Positions 1 through 8,600 of a DNA stretch of 64,000 nt are shown here, piece after piece. The translations under genes and the position numbers were made by a program. Origin of the DNA: Acidimicrobiia bacterium. Its GTDB lineage: Bacteria; Acidobacteriota; Vicinamibacteria; Vicinamibacterales; UBA2999. The number at the start of each line of letters is the position of its first letter. Within the stretch, counting starts at the first letter, position 1. A model generated the notes under the pieces. It had not been told where the DNA came from, ran no database searches, and saw only the letters and a program-made list of their open reading frames with translations. The stretch is from assembly GCA_016871275.1 (NCBI GenBank), contig VFZG01000007.1:62001-126000 (forward strand). The letters run 5' to 3'.

Positions 1-363
1 GTGTTTGCCGCCCGCCGCGATACGCGCGCCAAGGCGTCGATGCCGATGGACGGCTTGGCGGATTCGATCAAGAAGCTGCTCGACGAAATTCAGCAGGGCC
101 TGTTCGATCGCGCCGTGAAGTTCCGCGATGAACACACGTCACGCACCGACTCGTACGACGAATTCAAGTCAACAATGGAGGGACGGCCGGGTTTCGTGAT
201 TTCGCCCTGGTGCGGCGAGGCGCGGTGCGAAGCCGACATCAAGACCGAGACCCAGGCGACGATTCGAAACATTCCCAAGGGCTATGAAACCGCGCCCGGC
301 ACACCGTGCGTGAAGTGCGGCAAGCCGGCCACGGTCTCGGCCTGGTTCGCGAAGGCCTACTAG
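1..363 (+). CDS. proS: Prolyl-tRNA synthetase, C-terminal fragment
   Basis: This is the last ~120 codons of a gene that begins upstream of the window. The sequence resembles the C-terminal zinc-binding domain of archaeal/eukaryotic-type ProRS: a CGEARCE motif followed by CVKCGK gives a four-cysteine site, and the protein ends in FAKAY, close to the Tyr terminus usual in this ProRS class. The full enzyme charges tRNA-Pro in the cytoplasm. The GTG at position 1 is simply the window edge, not a start. The Nudix gene follows after 7 nt on the same strand, so the two are probably co-transcribed. The ProRS class is recognised from the C-terminal motif only. Confidence 0.88.
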   Translation: MFAARRDTRAKASMPMDGLADSIKKLLDEIQQGLFDRAVKFRDEHTSRTDSYDEFKSTMEGRPGFVISPWCGEARCEADIKTETQATIRNIPKGYETAPGTPCVKCGKPATVSAWFAKAY

Positions 364-370
364 CGCCGCG

Positions 371-850
371 ATGCCGAAGCAGGCTGCAGGCATCCTGCTG
401 TTCCGGCGCCGCTCGACTTCGCCCAGGGCAGGCGCTACGCGCCTGGATGTCCTGCTGGCACACCCTGGCGGCCCACTGTGGGCGCGCAAGGATGACGGCG
501 CGTGGACGCTGCCAAAGGGCCAGTTCACCGACGACGAAGCCCCGCTCGACGCCGCCAAGCGCGAGTTCGAGGAGGAAATGGGCTCGAAACCAGTTGGCGA
601 CTTCCTGGCGCTGGGCCCCCTAACGCAAGCGAGCGGCAAGGTGATTTACGCCTGGGCCTGCGAGTCTGATTTCGACTGCGCGACCGTCAAGAGCAACCTG
701 TTCTCGCTGGAGTGGCCGCCAAGATCCGGCCGGATGGGAGAGTTTCCCGAAGTCGATCGTGCCGGCTGGTTTTCGATCGATGCAGCACGGGTGAAAATAC
801 TAAAGGGCCAGGCGCCGTTTCTGGATCGGCTCCTGGCCCTTCTGAAGTGA
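371..850 (+). CDS. Nudix hydrolase
   Basis: The 159-aa protein contains a complete Nudix box: Gly, five residues, Glu, seven residues, then REFEEEMG (about residues 56-77). It is therefore expected to hydrolyse a nucleoside-diphosphate-linked substrate with Mg2+. The N-terminal KQAAGILLFRR and the TLPKG strand before the box are typical of the small NTP/ApnA-hydrolase-like branch, but the substrate cannot be read from sequence. The ATG lies 7 nt after the proS stop. Its TGA is the end of the first unit of a 7-nt repeat array (844-891) that fills the gap to the convergent gene. Confidence 0.88.
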   Translation: MPKQAAGILLFRRRSTSPRAGATRLDVLLAHPGGPLWARKDDGAWTLPKGQFTDDEAPLDAAKREFEEEMGSKPVGDFLALGPLTQASGKVIYAWACESDFDCATVKSNLFSLEWPPRSGRMGEFPEVDRAGWFSIDAARVKILKGQAPFLDRLLALLK

Positions 851-891
851 GAAGTGGGAAGGACTTCTCACTTCCGACTTCTCACTTCTAC
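844..891. repeat. 7-nt periodic array with inverted half (Nudix/OmpA junction)
   Basis: The word GAAGTGA is repeated with period 7 (844-857, with a degenerate third unit) and is followed by its complement CTTCTCA with the same period (864-891). A perfect 12-nt inverted repeat results: 844-855 pairs with 863-874 or, alternatively, with 877-888. The array contains both converging stop codons (TGA 848-850; TAG complement 888-890). It could act as a bidirectional terminator, although it has no T-tract. Confidence 0.85.
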
Positions 892-2516
892 TGCAGTCTA
901 ATCGTCAGCGCGGCGCGACGGTTCAACCGGCGCGTCTCTTCGCGGCTGTTGTCGTGCTTGGGCCGCTCTTCACCGTAGCTCACCGTCTGCACGCGGCCCG
1001 CGTTGATGCCGCGGCTCGTCAGGTAATCCCGCACCGCCGCCGAGCGGCGCTCGCCGAGCGCCAGGTTGTATTCCGTCGTGCCGATGTTGCAGGTGTGGCC
1101 TTCAATCGTGAATCGCAGGTTCGTGTCGTTCTGCATCGCCTTGATGGCGTCGTCGAGGATGCGCGTCGCTTCCGGCCGCAGCGAGAAGCGGTCGAAGTCG
1201 AAGTGCACGTCTTCGAACGTGAGCTGCTTCTTCGGCGCCGGCGCGATCACCTGCACCGTCACGGTGTCGGTGGCGGTCATGCCCTTCCCGTCATCGACGG
1301 TGATGGTGAGCGGCACGGCGCCGACCTGCCCGGGAGCCGTCCACGGCGTCTGACGATCGTTGGCGTTGCCAAACGAACCCGTCGGGCTGGTCCATCGGTA
1401 GCGCAGCGTGTCGCCGTCCGGATCCTGCGCGTCGGCCGACGCGGTGAGCTGACGGTTGATTTCCACGGTGCAGGGCTCGCAACGGGCCTTCACCGTCGGG
1501 GCCCGGTTGGGCGGCATCGCCGGCGTGGTCGGAGCGGTCGGCTGGACGGTCGAAGGCGGCGGCACGAAGTTCTTCACGCCGGACGGGTGATAGCCAATGC
1601 GCACCTGGAGGCCAAGGCGATCGAAATCGCTGTCTTCCGAGGTGGTGAAATCGCGGCGATGCAGGAAGTACGACGCGGTGTAGCTGATGCCGGCGCCGAA
1701 GTAGACGCCGTTGCCGGCGTTGTACTGGAAGCCGCCGAACAGGTCCCGGGTCGCATCCGGATCCCACTCTCTGGGCTGGCCCGGCGCGGGGCTGCTGCCG
1801 GTGAACGTCTGTGACTGGTCGAACAGCGCCTCGCCGACCATCTCGGCGACGACGCGGAAGCGCGCGCGGCTTGGGAACGCGCCGCCGATGCCCCACTTGA
1901 ATCCCGGCGTCAGGTTATAGCCGTCCGGCTGGCCACGCAGCTTGATGCCGGCGTTGGCGGTGAGCTCAAGCTTCTGCGCGACTTCGCGTGAGCCGATCAG
2001 GTCGAACTGGAAATCCGGTTTGCCGCTGCCGAGACCGTCGTTGCGGCTCGCCGAGGGCAGTTTCGCCATCACGCGCAGCGCGGTGGCGTAGCCGTTCGAG
2101 CTGGCCTGCGACGTCAGGTTGAACTTGGCGCCAAGCCACGCGTCGCCGATGCCGGTGCTCCAGCCCTTGTTGATGAGGTAATCCTGCGGCTGACCGTTGC
2201 GCGCGATCGGCACCAGATCGGCGTCGATGCGGCGGAACGCAATCGTGCCGAACAACTCGACGCGATTGGTCGCGCCGAAGGCGAAGGTGCCGCCAATGTC
2301 GGTGATGTCGCTGAATCCCTCGCTGCGGTCGAAATTCACGAGCTGGAGTCCGCCACTCCAAGCACCTTTCGACAGCGTCTCGCCCAGTGCGGTGAACCAG
2401 ATGCCGGTGTCGCCGCTGACCGTGCTGGCGGCAGGGCGGCTATCTTGTGCCCAGACAGAATTCGTATACAAGAAGCTCAGCGTCAGGCCAATCGCCAAAG
2501 GGCGAAGGATTTTCAT
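888..2516 (-). CDS. OmpA-family outer-membrane barrel protein with PKD-like domain
   Basis: The 542-aa protein starts with a Sec signal peptide ending near VWAQ. Residues about 30-310 alternate polar and hydrophobic residues with many aromatics, as in an outer-membrane beta-barrel. A Pro/Thr linker near 315-335 leads to an Ig/PKD-like domain (about 340-425; it contains ADAQDPDGDTLRYRWT). An OmpA C-terminal peptidoglycan-binding domain follows (about 430-542; VHFDFDRFSLRPEA, then NLALGERRSAAVRDYL). It probably tethers the outer membrane to peptidoglycan. The promoter is excellent but its -10 ends 6 nt before the ATG, so the mRNA is predicted to be leaderless. Downstream, the stop codon lies in a 7-nt repeat array. 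Confidence 0.88.
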   Translation of the reverse strand: MKILRPLAIGLTLSFLYTNSVWAQDSRPAASTVSGDTGIWFTALGETLSKGAWSGGLQLVNFDRSEGFSDITDIGGTFAFGATNRVELFGTIAFRRIDADLVPIARNGQPQDYLINKGWSTGIGDAWLGAKFNLTSQASSNGYATALRVMAKLPSASRNDGLGSGKPDFQFDLIGSREVAQKLELTANAGIKLRGQPDGYNLTPGFKWGIGGAFPSRARFRVVAEMVGEALFDQSQTFTGSSPAPGQPREWDPDATRDLFGGFQYNAGNGVYFGAGISYTASYFLHRRDFTTSEDSDFDRLGLQVRIGYHPSGVKNFVPPPSTVQPTAPTTPAMPPNRAPTVKARCEPCTVEINRQLTASADAQDPDGDTLRYRWTSPTGSFGNANDRQTPWTAPGQVGAVPLTITVDDGKGMTATDTVTVQVIAPAPKKQLTFEDVHFDFDRFSLRPEATRILDDAIKAMQNDTNLRFTIEGHTCNIGTTEYNLALGERRSAAVRDYLTSRGINAGRVQTVSYGEERPKHDNSREETRRLNRRAALTIRLQ

Positions 2517-2551
2517 AGATGAAGTGTAGGTCCGGAAAACCCCGAAGTCAA
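2517..2551 (-). promoter_or_regulatory. Sigma70-type promoter of the OmpA-like gene, leaderless spacing
   Basis: On the minus strand TTGACT (2546-2551), a 17-nt spacer and TACACT (2523-2528) are followed by only 6 nt before the ATG at 2516. The expected transcription start falls on or next to the start codon, and no Shine-Dalgarno sequence is present. Confidence 0.8.
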
Positions 2552-2576
2552 AACGTGGCTGAGGGGTTAGCCGCGA

Positions 2577-3401
2577 CTAATCGGTCGGATCCGATTTCTT
2601 GGATTTCCCAAAAAGCCACGCCGCCGCAATGCCAAGCAGGTAGAGCCCAACCATGGGTCCCGCGACCAGCAACTGCGTGATCGGATTGCCGTCAGGCGTG
2701 ATGATGGCGGCCGCCACGACCATCGCAAGGACGGCGTACTTGAAGTTCCGGATCAGGAATTGCGGAGAGATGATGCCGAGCCGCGACAACACGAAGATCA
2801 AGACCGGCAACTGGAACGTCAGTCCCAGCGCAATCACGAGCCGCACGTAGAGTCCGAACACCGGATCGATGCGCGGCGTGAACTCCATGTAGTCGTTCGA
2901 GAAGCCAGCGAAGAACGTCCATGCCGCCGGGAACACCACGTAATGTGTGAACGCCGCTCCGGCTATGAACAGCAGCGATGAGGACAGCACGAAGGGGATC
3001 GCGAACTTCTTCTCTTTCGCGTACAGGCCCGGGGCAATGAACAGCCAGACCTGCAACATGATGTACGGCGAGGCGATGAGTACGCCGGTCAGGGCGCACA
3101 TCTTCATCAGCAGGAAGAAGCCTTCGGTCGGCTCGGTGTAGATGAACTTCCCGCCGGGAATCTGTCCCGCCAGCTTCTGATAGATGAAGTCGCGGACTTG
3201 CTCGTAAATCACGAACGACAGAATAAAGCCAACCAGCAAGCCAGTAACGGCGTGGGTGATGCGCTTGCGCAGCTCGTCCAGGTGCTCGAGGAACGTCATC
3301 CGGCCTTCGCCGGCTGGTTCTGCCTCCGCATCCGGCGCCGGGTCGGCCTTTGCGAGCAACTGTTCGTCGTCGCGATTCTGAGGAAAAGGTACTAGTGCCA
3401 A
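2577..3401 (-). CDS. tatC: Sec-independent protein translocase TatC
   Basis: This is a polytopic membrane protein with the TatC signature MTFLEHLDELRKRI at its first cytoplasmic segment, followed by six hydrophobic segments. The motif SPYIMLQVWLFIAPGLY is typical of the family. With TatA/B it exports folded, twin-arginine proteins; a Tat substrate is encoded at 13389-14606. The start is uncertain. A TTG at 3399-3401 adds a short acidic/Pro N-terminus beginning ALVPFP, while the ATG at 3297-3299 starts directly at the conserved motif (240 aa). I chose TTG because it keeps the frame open just after tatA. The gene follows tatA after 37 nt, forming a two-gene operon. Confidence 0.92.
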   Translation of the reverse strand: MALVPFPQNRDDEQLLAKADPAPDAEAEPAGEGRMTFLEHLDELRKRITHAVTGLLVGFILSFVIYEQVRDFIYQKLAGQIPGGKFIYTEPTEGFFLLMKMCALTGVLIASPYIMLQVWLFIAPGLYAKEKKFAIPFVLSSSLLFIAGAAFTHYVVFPAAWTFFAGFSNDYMEFTPRIDPVFGLYVRLVIALGLTFQLPVLIFVLSRLGIISPQFLIRNFKYAVLAMVVAAAIITPDGNPITQLLVAGPMVGLYLLGIAAAWLFGKSKKSDPTD

Positions 3402-3438
3402 GATCCTGAATGCCTGCTGGCCCGCCCGCCCGCCGGCC

Positions 3439-3738
3439 CTATCCCCGAGACACGGTCTGTGACGGCGCGCTGTCGTCCGGCTTGGCGAATCTGCTCTCGT
3501 CCACCTTGAAAGCGGCGTCAGCCGAATCCTGCTCGGCCTTGGTCTTGGCGGCCGTTTCCTTCTGCTCCTCGATCTTGATTTCCTGCTCGAGGGTGTTCTG
3601 GAGGTCGGTTGAGGCCTTCCTGAATTCGTTGAGGCTGCGGCCCAGCGACTTGCCGAGCTCCGGCAGCTTTCTCGGCCCGAAAATGATGAGCGCAATGATC
3701 GCGATAACGATCAGCTCAGGCATGCCAATAGGGCCCAT
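3439..3738 (-). CDS. tatA: TatA/TatB-family translocase subunit
   Basis: The 99-aa protein has one N-terminal membrane helix (PELIVIAIIALIIFGPRKLP). The FGP hinge and an amphipathic helix (LGKSLGRSLNEFRKA) follow, then a charged tail, which is the TatA/B layout. The Glu soon after the start (GMPE) favours a TatA/TatB-like subunit of the bacterial kind, but A and B cannot be separated with certainty. It lies immediately upstream of tatC. No separate tatB is visible, so it may serve both roles. Confidence 0.9.
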   Translation of the reverse strand: MGPIGMPELIVIAIIALIIFGPRKLPELGKSLGRSLNEFRKASTDLQNTLEQEIKIEEQKETAAKTKAEQDSADAAFKVDESRFAKPDDSAPSQTVSRG

Positions 3739-3739
3739 A

Positions 3740-3781
3740 GGTCCGTCCTCAGTTTGCGGTCTTCAGTTCACCGTTCGGCCT
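3740..3781. repeat. Degenerate 7-nt periodic array upstream of tatA
   Basis: Six 7-nt units ending in T (for example CCTCAGT and CTTCAGT) run between the tatA start and the S41 promoter. They continue into a short hairpin (CGGCC, seven-nt loop, GGCCG). The units are more degenerate than in the other arrays, so this call is weaker. Confidence 0.45.
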
Positions 3782-3840
3782 TTTTCAGGCCGGAAACGTC
3801 TAACTACCCGAGTATAGTCCCAAATCCGTCCCTGCTGTCC

Positions 3841-3875
3841 TTGTGAGGCAGGGGGCAGTCGGCTACCATCGGTTT
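3841..3875 (+). promoter_or_regulatory. Promoter of the S41 peptidase gene, leaderless spacing
   Basis: TTGTGA (3841-3846), a 17-nt spacer and TACCAT (3864-3869) are followed by 6 nt and the ATG at 3876. The transcription start should coincide with the start codon. Confidence 0.6.
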
Positions 3876-5483
3876 ATGCGCAGATCCACCGTTGCCGCCG
3901 TTTTCGCCATCCTGATTTCCGCCGTTACAGGCGGGGTATTGGGAAAGAGCGCGCTCGCCACCAACGAACAGGTCCCGAACCACTACCGGGCCTTTACGGC
4001 GGCCCTCACGGCCATCCAGACCCAGTACGCCGAACCGGTCGAATCCGATCGCATGGTTTACAGCGCGATCAACGGCATGTTGCAGACGCTCGACCCGCAT
4101 TCGAGTTTCATGGATCCGCGGACCTACGCGCAGATGCGTGAGCGGCAGGAAGGCCGCTACTACGGACTCGGCCTGCAGATTTCATCGATCGACGGGGACG
4201 TGACGGCGGTGCGGATCTTCGAAGGTTCACCGGCGTTCCAAAATGGCATGCGGAGCGGCGACGTAATCGCCACCGTGGAAGGTGTCAGCGCGAAGGGCTG
4301 GACGACCGAAGCGACCGTCAACAAGTTGAAAGGCCCCAAAGGCACCTTCGTGAACATCGGCGTGCGCCGCAAGGGGTTCGAGCGGCTGCTCGAAATGCGC
4401 GTGATGCGCGATCAGGTCCGCATCCCGAGCCTGTCAGCATCGTTCATGATTGACAACCAGACGGGCTACGTCGGCATCACCGATTTCGCCGAGCACACCG
4501 ACGAGGATCTCGGCATGGCGCTGGAAGCGCTGACCAAGCGCGGCATGAAGCGCCTGGTGCTCGACCTGCGCGGCAATCCCGGCGGCCAGCTCGATCAGGC
4601 CATCGGCATCACCAACCGTTTCGTGCCCAAGGGCTCGATGGTGGTGTATACCCGCGGCCGCGTGCCGAATTCGGACTCGGACTATCGGGCGACGGACACG
4701 CCAGGCTACCTTTCGTTGCCCATGGTGGTGCTCGTCAATCGCAACAGCGCGAGCGCCTCGGAGATCGTCTCCGGCGCAATCCAGGATTACGACCGCGGGC
4801 TGGTGGTTGGCGAAACCACGTTCGGCAAGGCGCTGGTGCAGTCGGTGTATCGCATCAACGGCGGCGCCGGTCTCGCGCTCACGACCGCGCGTTACTACAC
4901 TCCCAGCGGCCGTCTGATTCAGCGTCCGTGGGACGCGTCGTTCGATGAGTACGCGACCTACACCTTCAAGGAGCAGGGCGATCGCGCCAAGTCTGCCGAT
5001 CAGCTGAAATACACGTCGGCAGGACGCAAGGTCTACTCCGGCGGCGGCATCGAGCCGGATCTGCGCTTCGATGGTCCGGTCGAGGGCTTCAACCCGACGC
5101 GCTTCGGCCGCACGATGCACGCCCGGGCCCTGTTCCTCGGCTACGCCGAACAGTTCAGCGCCGAGGGCGATTCCCGAATGGGCCACTCCGGCCCATCGCG
5201 ACGCATCGTCAAGAAGGGTTTCACCGTGGACGATGCGATGGTGGCGGACTTCAAGAAGTATGTCGCCGGCCGCAACGTGAAGATCGAAGAAGACTCGTGG
5301 GCGAAGGACGTCGAGTTCATCCGAGCGATGATTCGCTATGCGATCGACGAAGCGGCGTTCGACATCGCCACCGCGAAGCAGCACCTGATTGGCGCCGACC
5401 CGCAGGCCGGGTTCGCTATCTCGAAGTTCCCCGAGGCGGAGCAACTGCTGACGCTGAAGAAGACCACCCTAGCCCGGCAGTAG
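3876..5483 (+). CDS. S41 family C-terminal processing peptidase
   Basis: The 535-aa protein has an N-terminal membrane/signal segment (STVAAVFAILISAVTGG), an N-terminal helical region, and a PDZ domain (about 85-170; YYGLGLQI, SPAFQNGMRSGD). The tail-specific protease domain contains LDLRGNPGG. The catalytic Ser is in NRNSASASEIV and the Lys in GETTFGKALVQS, the Ser/Lys dyad of CtpA-like enzymes. It probably degrades or processes periplasmic proteins. I chose ATG 3876 over an upstream GTG at 3843 because the promoter -10 lies directly in front of it. A clear terminator follows. Confidence 0.92.
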   Translation: MRRSTVAAVFAILISAVTGGVLGKSALATNEQVPNHYRAFTAALTAIQTQYAEPVESDRMVYSAINGMLQTLDPHSSFMDPRTYAQMRERQEGRYYGLGLQISSIDGDVTAVRIFEGSPAFQNGMRSGDVIATVEGVSAKGWTTEATVNKLKGPKGTFVNIGVRRKGFERLLEMRVMRDQVRIPSLSASFMIDNQTGYVGITDFAEHTDEDLGMALEALTKRGMKRLVLDLRGNPGGQLDQAIGITNRFVPKGSMVVYTRGRVPNSDSDYRATDTPGYLSLPMVVLVNRNSASASEIVSGAIQDYDRGLVVGETTFGKALVQSVYRINGGAGLALTTARYYTPSGRLIQRPWDASFDEYATYTFKEQGDRAKSADQLKYTSAGRKVYSGGGIEPDLRFDGPVEGFNPTRFGRTMHARALFLGYAEQFSAEGDSRMGHSGPSRRIVKKGFTVDDAMVADFKKYVAGRNVKIEEDSWAKDVEFIRAMIRYAIDEAAFDIATAKQHLIGADPQAGFAISKFPEAEQLLTLKKTTLARQ

Positions 5484-5492
5484 GATTAGGGC

Positions 5493-5520
5493 AAGACCCC
5501 CTAAATATTGGGGGTCTTTT
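5493..5520 (+). terminator. Rho-independent terminator after the S41 gene
   Basis: A perfect 9-bp stem (AAGACCCCC, 5493-5501, with GGGGGTCTT, 5510-5518), an 8-nt AT-rich loop and a trailing TTTT run. It is 9 nt after the stop codon. This is the clearest classical terminator on the plus strand. Confidence 0.9.
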
Positions 5521-5525
5521 CGGCC

Positions 5526-5554
5526 TTGATACAACTTACGGTGCTTGCTAGACT
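5526..5554 (+). promoter_or_regulatory. Sigma70-type promoter of smc
   Basis: TTGATA (5526-5531), a 17-nt spacer and TAGACT (5549-5554). Unlike many genes here, smc has a ~54-nt leader, which holds a hairpin (GGCGGG pairing with CCCGCC) and a CTTCGG-rich run before the ATG. Confidence 0.7.
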
Positions 5555-5614
5555 GGCGGGCGTTTCCTCCCGCCTTCGCCTTCGGCTTCGGCGAGGCAGG
5601 CTCCAGTCGCAATA

Positions 5615-8600
5615 ATGCATCTCGAACGCCTCGAAATCTCAGGTTTCAAGTCCTTCTCGGACCGATCCGAGCTGGCATTCGACCGTGGCGTCACCGCCAT
5701 TGTTGGACCCAACGGCTGCGGCAAGAGCAACGTCGCCGACGCGCTGACGTGGGTGCTTGGCGAGCAGAGCGCCAAGAGCCTTCGCGGCGACAAGATGGAA
5801 GACGTCATTTTCAGCGGCTCCGATGCGCGCAAGCCCACCGGCGCGGCGGAAGTGCGTCTCCGTTTCGGCAACGTCGTCGTGCCGCTCTCAGTCCTCAAGG
5901 AACTGAGCGAGGACGTGCCTGGCGATACCAATGCTGCGGCGGCGCTCAGGGCAGGCGGCAACGGGCACCATCCCGAGCTGTCCAAAGACGTGAGTTCGGT
6001 TGTCCGTGAGGTCGAGGTCACGCGTCGCCTGTTCCGATCGGGCGAGAGCGAATACCTGATCGACGGCCAGACCTGCCGGTTGAAGGACATCCACGAGCTG
6101 TTGATGGACACGGGTCTTGGCGCCAAGGCCTACGCCATCATCGAGCAGGGCAAGATCGGGATGATCCTGAGCTCGCGGCCCACCGATCGGCGGCAGCTGA
6201 TCGAGGAAGCCGCCGGCATCACGAAGTACAAGGCGCGCCGCCGTGCCGCCGAATTGAAGCTCGAAGCGGCACAGCAGAACCTCACGCGACTCGAAGACAT
6301 CATTTTCGAAATCGACAGGCAGCGCGGCTCCATGAAGCGGCAGGCCGCCAAGGCGCGGCGCTACACGCGGCTCCGCGACGAGATGCGGCGCTGGGAGAAG
6401 GTGCTGTTTGCGCGCCGCTACCGCAGCCTGTCTGATGCCATCGAGGCGGCCCGCACGCGCCTGAACGAAGCGCGCACGAACGAAGCCGCGGCCTCGGCCC
6501 GTCTTGCCGAAGTGGAAAACGAGCTTGGCCGCATTCGCCTCGAGCTGGCCTCCGCCGACCAGGCGGCCACGCAGGCGCGCGAGACCGTGCACGCGCACGA
6601 GCTCGAGATCAACCGGCGCCAGCAGCAGATTGCGCTCGACAAGCAGCAGGCCGAAATGCTGCTGGGGCGCGCCGAGGAGCTCGAGGCGGAGCGACAGCAG
6701 CTCGACGCCCGCCGGGAGCCCGAGCGCGTGGCTTTCGAAGGCCGGCGGCAGGCGGCGGCAAAAGCCGCGACCGCGCGCGACGCCGCGGCAGCGCTGGCGG
6801 CAGGCGCCGCCGACGAATACACCAGGGCGTGGCTGGCCATCGAAGCGCTCGAACAGGACGTCGACAAGGCGCGCGCGGACGTCTACGCGATTCTGAACAC
6901 CATCACCGCCCTCACGGCCGTGCACGACTCCGCGGCGGCACAGCGCGAGCGCGCGGTGGACACGCAGTCACGCCTCGAGCTCGAAGCGCGTGAGCTGGGC
7001 GCTGAACTCGACAAGGCGCGCGCCCAGCGCGTGGCTGCGGCTGAAGCGCTGCACCGTGCGCAGGAGAGCCTCGACTCGGCGCGCATGTCCAAGGCGGCCC
7101 GCGAGTCGGAGCTGGCCAGTGCGCGGCTCGAGCACGAATGGCGCGCGCGCGACGTGCGTACGCGCGAGCAGGAGCTGGCCGGAATGGCCGCGCGCCTGCA
7201 CTCGCTCGAAGAGATTGACACGCATCGCGGCGGTTTCGCCGATGCGGCGCGCATCGTGCTGGTCAGCGCCAATGGCAAGGTGGGGCAGATGGGCGCGGTC
7301 GCCGACTTCATCGAGGTCGAGCCGCGCTACGAGCGCGCCGTGGAAGCCTGCCTTGGCGACCTGCTGCAGCACATCCTGGTTGAGCGCCTGGAGCACGTCT
7401 CGGCCGGCTTGAAGTTGATTCGGCAGGAGGACGCGGGCCGGTGCGGCTTCATTGTCGGCAGGCCGGGCGTTCAGACGGGCGTTCAGGCGGACGTTCGGCC
7501 GGATGTTGCTGACGGTGGCATGCTGTCATCCTTCCGGTCGATGTTCGGCGGTTCGACGGCTGGCGGGACCACGCCGGCGCTCGCGGGGGGCATGCAGGAG
7601 TACTGGGCGCCGTCAGGTTCCGCATTGCTGTCATCGGTGGTGCGCGTCGGCGGACCGTTCCCGCAGGCCATCCAGGCCGTGTTGGGCGGCGCGCTGATCG
7701 CGGATTCGTTCGAAGCGGCGTCACGCATTGCGCCGACCGTGCCGTTCCCGGTCGTCACGCTCGAAGGCGATGTGTTCCGTGGCAAGCACCTGGTCACCGG
7801 CGGCGACAAGGCGGAGTCGCGCGGTATCCTGGCGACGAAGCGCGAAATCAAGCAGCTGCGCGAGCGGATTACCGAGACGCGTGCGGCGCTCGACCGATTG
7901 ATCGTCGACACCGCCGGCTTCGAGCAGGCGATGGCGCTTGCTACCGCCGCCATTGCCGGTCTGTCCGACGAGATTCACCGGCAGGAGAAGTCGATGGTCG
8001 GCGTGCAGGCGCAGGCCGAGCGCGCCACCGATGATGAAGCGCGGGTGCATCAGCGCGGCGAGCTCGTGCAGTCGGAGGTCGATCGCGTCCAGGAAGAGAT
8101 CGCCGGCCTCGATGCGCGTCAGCACGAAGCGCGCGAGTCGATTGCCAGCCTGAATCGGCAGAAGACGGATTCCGAATGGACGCTGGCCGACACCCAGCGG
8201 CGATTGTCGGATGCCCGCGACACGGCCGAGGGGCTGAGCGCCAAGGCGGCCGAGGCGCGCGCCAACCACGCCGGTCTCGTCGAGCGCAGCGCCGCCGCGG
8301 TGGCCGAAGTCTCCAGGCTCGAGGAACTCGCCGCCGATCTCGAGCGTCGTGTCGAAGCCGCCACGCGCGACATGGCGCTGACGCGCGAGCAGCGCGAACG
8401 CCTCTTGCACGCGATCGTCGACGGCCAGCGGCTGATGGATGAAGACGTAGCCAGGCTCGAAGGACTGCGCCAGGGAATGGTCGTGGCTGACGAACTCGCG
8501 GTCACCATCAAGCAGTCCGCGGAGAACCAGGAGAACGTGATTCGCGACGCCCGCCGCGCGGTCGACGCCTTGCGCGCGCTCGCCGCGGAAGTCGACGTGC

